Below are positions 37,203-45,389 of a stretch of DNA of 45,389 nucleotides, piece by piece (position 1 is the stretch's first letter; every line of letters starts with the position of its first letter). Both the position numbers and the translations under genes were made by a program. The DNA is from Cyanophora paradoxa (Eukaryota > Glaucocystophyceae > Cyanophorales > Cyanophoraceae), in assembly GCA_004431415.1 (NCBI GenBank), contig QPMI01000042.1, forward strand, positions 1-45,389. The letters are read 5' to 3'. The notes beneath the pieces are model-generated. The model searched no databases. It was not told where the DNA came from and saw only the letters and a program-made list of their open reading frames with translations.

Positions 37203-38077
37203 ACACTGCTACAGCTGCAGTGGCGCAGTAAATAAGTGTTACACGGAACCGGTATGCCATGATGGTACTCCGACGCCGTACAGTACGTACGGTCCGCACC
37301 CCACTCCACGCCGATCATCACTGACCGTCGGACTCCCGGGACACTGACGTCGACACTGACAGTGAGTTATGATCAGCTGCCCAGCCTGCCCTCAGGGTTT
37401 GGCATCCAGCGCTAGCTAGCTATAGCTAGCTACCGAAATCTGCATTTACGTATGCACGTGTGCATATGCATGCGACCGATCGCGAGGCCTAGGGCTTTAA
37501 CTACATACGTAAATTGAGAATGACCATGATTCATGATCAGCCGCAGCATGCGCAGCGCGATTTCTATCGGCGAAGCTGTTCATGATCATGAAGCCCTCAG
37601 CGGCCCCTTGCACATGTATACGTATACGCACATCTCGCGCATATCGTCGAGATCATAATGACATGCGTAGCGCATACGCGTCTTCTTTTCTTCCGGTGCA
37701 GGCGAGTACATTCGCTACAAATGCCGCATGCCATGCCTACGCGCATGTACAGCCCACAGGCACGATTTCGGATCATCGGATGCTAGCTATAGAATTGTTA
37801 AGTCAGCAGCTGCATGCGCAGAAGGCCGCCGGCGCCGGGGTCGGGGCGTCGAGTATTTTTTGATATTGAACTGCAGGTGAAAATTGATGATGATCATGAT
37901 ATCGATGCGCATCCGCGCATACGCACGCGTCGTGCGCCCAATCGCAAGCTACCGCGGAAGTTTCAGTTACGTATACAACGCTTGTCGTGTTTCACTTGTC
38001 CTGCAGTGTTTTCCCTCCTCGTCCTTATGATTACAGGCAAGCTCTTGCAAATTGTTCAAATAAGTTGCTGTCGACAT
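37203..38077. other. Upstream region of the WD40 gene
   Basis: It is rich in short palindromes (GCTAGCTAGCTATAGCTAGC at about 37410-37430, TGCATATGCATGC, CATGATCATG). An open frame reaches upstream from the WD40 start to 37814 but has no protein-like features. No TATA-type promoter can be singled out among so many self-complementary words. Confidence 0.4.
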
Positions 38078-41000
38078 ATGCATCGACTTCCCTGGCCGAT
38101 CGCGATCTATAGCTATTTCTTTGGCTGTGTCGCAGTTCTGATGTCGCTCGCAGCAAGCGCACAGGCCCTCAACTATCCTCCTCCCGTGCACCTGTTAGTG
38201 CACGTGGGTCCTGTCTTGGGCCTCGCTCTGGACAGCACAGGCCGGCTGCTGGCTTCAGGCGGCGAAGACGGCACCGTTAAGCTCTGGAACGTCTCTGCAG
38301 CTGGGGGCGCCTTGTTTCGGTCTTTGAGCAACGGCACGGGCAGCGTCCGGACAGTCTGCTTCACGCCCGACGGCGCCTCAGTGCTGGCAGCGGGCCCGGG
38401 CTCGGTCGCGCGGCTCTGGCGAGTCAGCGACGGAGCTCTTCAGCTTGGCCTCAAGCATCCCGATGGGGTCTCTGTGTATGCAGGCGCTGTTTCGCCGGAC
38501 GGAGCCCTCGCCGTGACTGGCACGACTGTTGCGCTGGCGTACGTCTGGTCCCTCAGCAACGGCGGCTTCGCAGCTGCGTTCTCTGAACAACCACTCGGAC
38601 GCAATTACGGCAGTCGCCTTTGCTCCCGGAGCCAGCGATGTCGTCGCCACAGCTTTCGTTCGATAAGACTGTCGTCCTGTGGAATGTCTCCTCCGGAGCC
38701 GTTCTTCGGGTGCTCAGGGGCCACAAGGACTGGATCTACGGGCATCGCGTTCGTTCCGCGCGCTGCGCTGCTCGTCAGCGTCGCGAACAGAAATGATCCT
38801 CAACGGATCCGCACGTGGTCGGTGTCGACTGGCGCTCAAAGATGGGCCAGCACTGCAAATGCAGGCGTGGGTGCAGTCCACGCGGTCGCGGCCGCAGCGA
38901 ACGGGTCTATGAGCATTACTGCAGGTGCGATCAATTTTACACGTCATGTCGATATTCCAATTCGCCACGCATATGGGAAATTCTTCTGAGAATGCGATTG
39001 CGCTGATTATATGATTTCGAACAGGCGAGGACGGTCGCGTGCGTTTCTGGAGCGTCGAGAGTGGCGCGGAGCTTACCAGGATTCCGTCCGATCGAAATCA
39101 ACTCCTTTCAGTCCTCGACTCCGCAACCGGTCAACATTCGGTCTGTCGTATTGGCTCATAACGCCACGTTTGTTGCAACTGGCGACGAGAAGGGCAACGT
39201 CACGATTTGGGATCTCACGCCCCGTGCGCGCATGCTGGTTTTGATTTTTCAAATTCAGACGCAGTCACGTGATCATGACCCTCCCTTTCTAACCTCGCCT
39301 GTCTCGCGCAGTGCCTCCATCGCCTGTTTCTGAGCCGCAACTCTCCGCCCAGCGATCCTCCATCGAGTGCAGCTCGAATAGGACATTCGTCGGCGAGGAG
39401 TTGAACTGCACGTTCTTCCCGCGCACCGATTCCGGCGCCCCGTACCCCGCTTTGCCGTCGAACATCAGTCTCTCCGGCGCTGGCGACGCCGTCGCTGCAT
39501 GCGTTCCGATCGCCCCTGTGGTCGAACCGCACCTCAAGCCTCACCTTCGCCGTCCTTTTCAATCACAGCCTGGAGGAGCCCGCGAACGCTGTGATTGCCA
39601 TCTGGAGAAACGCTTCGAATTCTGCCGGCCGATCAAACGCGACCCATTCGTCCGCGGCCGGCTCCAACTCGACGTTCTTCGTTTCGCGCAATATATCCGT
39701 TCTCCCTCAAGTTCGGGTCGACCCAAGGTGCATGCGCTTGGCGATAAGTTCTCGTGTTCAATTGACGTAGGTGCACACGCACAGAACGGCAGTGGAGTGT
39801 GTGCCGAGCACGGTGTACATCGGATTCCCGACCGCGTGCACGATCACGTCCTCCACAAAGGTGAATTTGCCTTCAGCTCTAGATCTACCCCTTCTGCGGG
39901 CGCTTGTGCACGTTGTGGCCCTTGTTTGCGGTTCGCCTAAAGCATCGCGCGCTTCTGCATGCGCAATCAGATACGGAACGCGGACGCCAGCGCTTTGCTT
40001 CAGATGCTCGGGGCGCCGATGGTCGAGCTTGGCGGCGGCGTGAACCTCGCCGTCGCCTTCGACATATCTGCAGTGGAGGTTCTGCAGGCCGGTGACGGAC
40101 AAGACGTGTCAAGATTTCGATTCACAATTACGGCCCGCGTTGTGGGTGGGCTCGATCAACTAGCGCTTGCTGCAGCTGACCATGGGCGTGAATTGCGGAT
40201 CTTTGTGCCTGTCTTCAAGTTTCTGCTCATGTCCCACGAACGATCTGCTGCTTCTGGCAAGCGTCAACATCACGCTCAAACTGAGTGCGGGTCTCGCACT
40301 TCATAAGTGCGGTCTTGAGCGCGATCTGCTTACGGAAGGCCATCCGGCCACACAGGCCCCTCTCACTTCCCGCCGTCGGCACTTCTTTTCTACGCCAGAA
40401 TCTGTTTCTTTTCCACTGCCGCGCCTGAAGCTGCACGCGCTGGCTGCTGGATCCTCAAGTGCCGTGTATGATAACACAGGCGTCGTCGCCTGGACGAAAG
40501 CCTCTATCAAGACATGCGAGTGGGCTCTGGTGTGCTTTCATTTCACTATTATCATTGGCTGAGCGCGTTGCGTGTGCGTGTATGTCAGCTGATCGCAAAC
40601 GCCTTTACTCGCGATCGCAGACACCTTGAACGCATCGAATGCAGACTACCTTATCGAATTTAGCACCGAGGACGTCGACGCGTACGGTAGCGACCAGAGC
40701 GCCCAGGGATGCGCGACATTCTGGATGAAGCCGCGTCTGGGCTCCTGGCTGCTACAGCTCACCGTGACGGATAGCGCTGGCTATGCTTCATCTCTCACGC
40801 AGGTCTTGGCAGTCACCCCTCCGCTCAGTGCGTCCGGCCAACCGTCATGCATTGCTGCATTCACGACTAATTGCCACGGTGAAAAGACACGACGATCGCG
40901 GTCAAGCTCGACACGGACTACGACGCGTTTGTCGCCATGTTCGCCAACGGATCCTACGGCAGGCTACTCGACCTGCTGGCGACAGCCGGGCGAAATCTGT

Positions 41001-41391
41001 TCCAGCGGAGCCAGATCTACGGGCTGTCGGTGACGCGGGGCAGCGTTCTCATCCGTTCAAGCTTCTTCGGCTCGCGGGCTCGAATCAGGCAAGCTCGCAG
41101 GCCCTGGCTCAACGCGCACCCTGCGCTGGCGCATGACGACTGCGTTGCGTTTGCAGACGGAGGAGCAGCTGAGGAATGCGTTGCAGCAAAATTCGACTCT
41201 CTGATGCTTCGTTCGGCCAGGTGCCTTCGTTAGAGGCGTTAACGTTTTCTGTTGCCACGTGAATATCACCGATGCACCCATTTACAGTCGCCCACGTCAA
41301 TCGAATATTCACAGCAGCCCGCCGGAAACGTTCGCAGGTCTTTGGCGCCCCGGTCCTGAGCGTCCAGGCGTACGAGGAACTTCCTTCGGCC

Positions 41392-41448
<57 letters not shown>

Positions 41449-43010
41449 TGTGAAGCGCTGCTCTATGCCCGCACCGGCTGCTTTGGCCATGCATGGGGCA
41501 GTTCCGTTTCGAATGCACTTCACGTAAACACATTCCTTGCATGCGCAGATATCGCCAGGTTCGGCCCACAGTCTCCCGGGCGGCGTTTATGTACGTTGAC
41601 GGCAAGCCCACAATCGTCGCGCTGCTCGGGAACAACGAAGTCTCCCCAGCCCTGCAAAGAACATGGCGCCAGATCAGCGGGCCGCAGGACATTTCGGCGC
41701 AGCTCGCCGCATCGAATCAAGCGCAGTCGTCCGTCGACGCTGCCAGCGCGTTCGACGTATCCGTTCCGCTGTCGTCCGGCCTGAAGAACGGAACGTACGT
41801 GCTTGAGCTCACCGTGGTCGACGTGTTCAACTACGAGACAAAGCTGCAAGTGGAGCTCATCGTCGACCCGCCCCCCAGTCCGTCGGTCGCCGCTTCCGGT
41901 GAGCGCTACGATCTGAAAGCCGAGATGCAATTCCTATATATACTCTCTTATATTAGCGCGTGTGTGCTTCCCGGCATTTACCTTTCGGACAGAGCCAGAG
42001 GCGTCGGCTCTGGGCGCCGCGGTCGGTGCTACAATGACGGCGGCGGCCGCAGTCGCGGCGGGAACTTCGGCGGCAGCTTTGGCTGCGGGCAGCGCTGCTC
42101 CGAACGGTGGGTCGCAGCTGATTCGCGATCCGACCTTTCTGTTAACAACACATCGTGCTTCAGTCGACGTTGGGGTTGATTTCGGCGGGGATATGGGCGG
42201 CGATGCGGGCGGGACGCCGGCGGGGATGCGGGCGGGACGACGCCGGGGATGGCGGCGACCTGGATGCTGACGGTGGCGATGCGGAGGCGGCCGAGGAAGA
42301 GCAGAATGAGGACGAGATCGATGCAGAGGACCAGGATGCGGTCGAGCAACAAGAGAGGCGGCGCCAGGCACAACTCGAAGCCGGTGGCGACGTGGAGGTA
42401 TCCCATGCAATCGATTAATCGCATTTGAATTCATTCCGTTCGCAATCGCCCCTTTGGTCACACTGCATCCTCAGATGGATGTCGGTGGAATGGGAGGTGC
42501 TGGTGGCCACCGGCGCCGGCGGAGGCGGAGACGGAGCCGCGATGGGTGCCGCGGTGACGGGAATGGCGCTCGGCGCTGCAGCACTCAGCGCAGTCTCGGC
42601 GATCGTGCCGCCTGTGCCATCGCGAGGTCGCCGTGGATCAGTTTATGCCTCGGGAATCCCGCCTCGCAGAAGATCGAGTGTGAGTCCCGAAGCCGCCCGG
42701 ACGGCGGCCGCGGCAGAGAGCCGGGCGAGGAAGTTCAGTACCGCATCCGTCGGGGCAGAGTCGCCGACGAGCGAACGACGCGACAAGCGCCGCTCCAGTG
42801 TGCTGCGACTTCAGCGTCAGCAAGTCCCAGCGGCAAGGCCATGACAGGGATGACACTCGGTGCAGCCGGCCTCGAGGCGTCAGGGCTCGTTGCTGCTGCT
42901 GCGACCAACGGCTCACGGCGATCCCGACGATTCCTCTACGCCTCGGGAGTTCCGCCGCGCAGGAGATCGATTGCGAGTGAGATTTCCGAGGCGGTTGTTG
43001 TATACGCATG
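38078..43010 (+). CDS. Host gene: secreted/membrane WD40 protein with REJ/PKD-like region (multi-exon, several frame breaks)
   Basis: The ATG at 38078 begins a signal peptide (hydrophobic core FFGCVAVLMSLAASA, AxA cleavage site). WD repeats follow: LASGGEDGTVKLWNV, RLWRV, YVWSL, KTVVLWNV, IRTWSV, GEDGRVRFWSV and GNVTIWDL. A cysteine-containing repeat (IECSSNRTFVGEELNCTF, from 39340) and beta domains come next, one (41655-41875) with RTWRQISGPQDISAQLAASN as in REJ/PKD modules of polycystin- or receptor-like proteins. Ala/Gly-rich hydrophobic segments and repeated YASGIPPRRRSS motifs form the C-terminal part (42010-43000). Introns are supported at 38925-39024 and 39224-39311; others are likely. 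Frame breaks inside WD repeats (38645, 38715, 39075) mean error or decay. Function unknown; cell-surface recognition is plausible. Confidence 0.65.
38925..39024 (+). other. Spliceosomal intron in the WD40 gene
   Basis: The 100-bp sequence begins GTGCGATC and ends CGAACAG. Removing it joins ITAG to GEDGRVRFW, restoring a canonical WD repeat end, which supports both borders. It contains stop codons in frame. Confidence 0.75.
39224..39311 (+). other. Second spliceosomal intron in the WD40 gene
   Basis: It begins GTGCGCGC and ends TCTCGCGCAG. Removal joins the WD repeat end VTIWDLTP to PPSPVSEPQ of the next domain. The GTGCG donor matches the first intron. Confidence 0.6.
41393..41452. repeat. 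(GT)n microsatellite, about 60 bp
   Basis: An uninterrupted GT run except for one GG near the end. It starts right after a protein-like segment of the WD40 gene (VLSVQAYEELPS), where GT could itself be the splice donor. The repeat is therefore probably intronic rather than a translated VCVC tract. Confidence 0.9.
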
Positions 43011-43280
43011 GACCTCACACCCGGGCAATTCCGCTTCGCTCCATTGCCCCCGATTCCATGCGTTTCCAGTGTATACCTCCAGCCCCTCTTCAGTTAATTC
43101 ACCTTGTACGTCTACGAGACCCTTATTCCAGGTCTACCAGACTCGGGTCGGAGTCTTAACAAAGAAAATATCTAACGACTATTCAGGCAGAGCTGACACT
43201 TGAATAGACGAAGAGGAGCGCTGCCCCCTTGAGCGCGGTCTGTAGAAAACGTGGCAGAATAGGCTAGGCGATATTAATGA

Positions 43281-43377
43281 GTACAGAGAAGCTAAACGAG
43301 GAAACGTGTTAAGCTCTAGCTAGATGTAATTGATGTGTACAGAGAAGCTAAACGAGGAAAAAGCGTTAAGCTATAGC
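43281..43377. repeat. Two-copy direct repeat downstream of the WD40 gene
   Basis: GTACAGAGAAGCTAAACGAG followed by GAAA and GTTAAGCT occurs at 43281-43320 and 43337-43377. It is non-coding. Confidence 0.8.
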
Positions 43378-43576
43378 CGCACGTAAGGACGGGCCCCCAG
43401 AGCGGTCTGCTGCGGCCTCTGGAGATGTGTCGATGACTTTACCTTTCTTTTGTTTTAATTGTTTTAATTGTTTTAATTCGGAGGGTCAAGTTCCTAAGAA
43501 AACTTTGCGGACGCCGTGACGTGACGCTGTGACGTGGCGAGAAAACGGCGAGATACGTGACACACAAAAGATTGGC

Positions 43577-43620
43577 GCTGATAGTGCGCTGATAGTGCGC
43601 TGATAGTACGCTGATAGTGT
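43577..43620. repeat. Four tandem copies of an 11-bp unit GCTGATAGTGC
   Basis: Two exact copies and two with one or two changes, about 200 bp before the third pPolB start. A three-copy TTTTAATTG run lies at about 43453-43479. They could mark the left end of the third element, but I found no nested inverted terminus here like those of the other two elements. Confidence 0.8.
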
Positions 43621-43820
43621 GCGGATTGCTAGCCCGAGAACGAGCGGCTGCCAAGCTCAAGCCGGATCCAAGCCGGATCCCGGAGACCGAGCCGGAGACA
43701 AGTCTTGCAGTTAGTTGCATGGCTTAAAGGTTTCTCGCACTCATACTAGCAATCAGAGATTGTGCGCGATTAAATCGCAAAAAGTTTTCGGCCAGCCAAT
43801 ATTGTAGAGACCTATTCATA

Positions 43821-45389
43821 ATGGACAGGAACAATCTGAGAGCGGAAATTCGGAGCCTTGCGCAGGAGCTACACACTCTTAGGTACATTAACGGAACATA
43901 TTTGAACACACTGTTGCGGCTAGCTGACCCACAGAGGGGAACCCACACACAAAATCTTCGAGCAAATCTAGCGACATTGCTCAGACTTAGGCAGACGAAC
44001 CGGCCGCAGCGCGCCTTTGTACGAGGCATGGATAACAAGACATTTTGATAGCGAACGCAATGCTCGAATTGCAACCACGCGAGAGTTTGATGATATTGTT
44101 GAGTATGGGATCTCGAATTTGTTTCGCGAGAGTGGTCGAGGCGATACCGTGTTAAATTATGCCCACTATGCATATCCGGGGTTGTTATTTACCAAGGATG
44201 TTTGGATATTGAACCGACTCCAATGCCTGAGCGTGTGAAAGAGATCACGATCGTGTTTCTGATAGAGCTGCGAGTGCCAGAGAGGATTGGATCAAGCGTC
44301 CTAATTCGCTTTCATTTCGATAACTTTCGCATGTATCGCACTCAACTTGCAACAATCGAAAAGGGCACAATGCACTCGCTGTTGTCAAACTTGGCTGAAA
44401 AGATGGAACAATGGATGCTAGCGCAACAGCCATACGAAGACAATGACCTCTGGCCAGTAGTGAAAATAGAGGTGCTAATTGCAGAGAACGCTGCAGGTGC
44501 ACTGGGAAACGTTCCAAAGCTCCCATTCAACGGCAAAGCCCTGACCATGAATAAGATCTACTGTCCGATTTCACCAGAGGACAACTGCGTGTTAGAGTGC
44601 TTTGAATATGTAAAGCTGAACCCTGGACGAATAAGCCTAGATCGTATTTACAAGCAGCTTCAGAGATTGGACTATGGAGGAATTAGAACACAGCTAGGAC
44701 TGCAGCGAGGAATGATATCAGTTGATGTGCCGACAATAAATACGCTGAGCGCTTTTTACAGGATAGACACCAGCGTTTTTGAGTTTTCGCAAGGAAAGTT
44801 CAAGCCGCTTTTTGCAACCGATCTAGGATTGAAAAACGTGCTCACCTTTGCATTGTCGATGCGCACTGCTACCTGATTAAGGATAAAAGAACGACTGAAA
44901 TGGAGAAGCAACGCCTGCGGAAAATGCAGTTGGAACTGGAAAGGCACAAAGGTAACCTGTCAGTTTTGTACTAGGTGTCGTTGCGCCTACAATCCAGTTG
45001 AAGATCACACAAACAAATGCGTTGCGGCCATCAGAAACAAAGGTGTCATTGGAAGAAAGATCACCCCTTGCGAGAAGGAGAGTGAATTTACGGCTATGGA
45101 GAGCGTGATAGGGGCGGACTTTGAAACATTTCCTTGCGATGGCAAAACCCACGTTCCTTATGCTGTTGACACAGACATAATTTGCAAGGGCGAAATTGTA
45201 GGGACCAAGATGTTCTACGGTCCTGAAACATTAAATCAATTTATGCAATGGCTGGATGATTGGGCAGAGAAGACCACAGTAGTATTTTACAACGGTGCGG
45301 GTTTTGATCTGATATTCATATACCGATGGCTGATAGAGAATCGGCCAGACAGCCAGGTGAACGTCATGCGCTCCTCGGGCAAGATTAAG
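43821..45389 (+). pseudogene. polB: Third protein-primed family B DNA polymerase, N-terminal part with frame breaks, truncated by window
   Basis: The ATG at 43821 starts MDRNNLRAEIRSLAQELHTL, alignable with the polymerase start at 5487 (QIEALTTSLYNL...). Successive frames (shifts near 44035, 44190, 44845 and 44950) give DNCVLECFEYVKLNP, the HLCIVDAHCYLIKD stretch, the zinc-finger-like TCQFCTRCRCAYNPVEDHTN, exonuclease motif I GADFETFPC and motif II VFYNGAGFDLIF. Exonuclease residues are intact here, unlike in the complete Maverick. Palm motifs would lie beyond the window. Either a decayed element or a live one with consensus errors. Confidence 0.8.

Noticed and set aside
41259-41784. Translated VCVCVC tract as part of a protein
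   Set aside because: It is the GT microsatellite, more likely at or inside an intron of the WD40 gene.
1-45389. tRNA or rRNA genes
   Set aside because: I saw no cloverleaf with a recognisable anticodon arm and no conserved rRNA segment by eye; a covariance-model scan would be needed to exclude them.

Overview
The window looks like nuclear DNA of a unicellular eukaryote, probably an alga or other protist. The background is GC-rich and full of short palindromes, and it carries an intron-containing gene for a secreted WD40 protein. I cannot name the species. AT-rich virus-like mobile elements of the Maverick/Polinton class sit in this background. Three separate protein-primed family B DNA polymerase (pPolB) genes occur within 45 kb, so the locus is a nest of such elements.

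Layout. (1) Bases 1-2253 are the end of a first element: a C1q-tipped fibre protein, a small unknown protein, two hairpin repeats and a terminal structure. (2) Bases 2254-5480 are host-like DNA with a BTB/BACK exon fragment on the minus strand and palindromic or tandemly repeated DNA. (3) Bases 5487-6953 hold the N-terminal part of a second pPolB gene, frameshifted and cut off by the next element. (4) Bases 6954-33665 are an essentially complete 26.7 kb Maverick with roughly 1 kb terminal inverted repeats (TIRs). (5) Bases 33666-37800 are palindrome-rich host DNA with MITE-like elements. (6) Bases 38078 to about 43010 are the host WD40/REJ-like gene. (7) From 43821 to the window end is a third pPolB gene, frameshifted and truncated by the window.

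The complete Maverick reads like an integrated virus. Replication and integration genes fill the right half: a primase-polymerase/SF3 helicase, pPolB with an inserted endonuclease VII-like zinc module, and an rve integrase with a D-x61-D-x35-E triad, with a small RING protein beside them. Morphogenesis genes lie in the middle: double-jelly-roll major capsid protein, two divergent minor-capsid/penton-like genes, and a FtsK/HerA packaging ATPase. The left half is devoted to host contact: one giant fibre gene of about 2,000 codons with HxH repeats, a LamG lectin domain and a C-terminal S74 chaperone; two smaller paralogous fibre proteins; a patatin-like phospholipase; a discoidin-domain gene; and a SpeD-like S-adenosylmethionine decarboxylase. 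I recognised no adenovirus-type maturation protease.

Three structural signals stand out. Each element end carries an inverted repeat nested inside the TIR, with the same design but different sequence in two elements. A long hairpin with arms built on GTGTGACAGG or GTGTTACAGG recurs six times across the two elements. Fibre proteins of the two elements share an N-terminal module but have different C-terminal domains. Many genes, host gene included, are broken by single-base shifts, several in homopolymer runs. Residual sequencing error is therefore as likely as decay, and interrupted genes are described as pieces rather than reconstructed.
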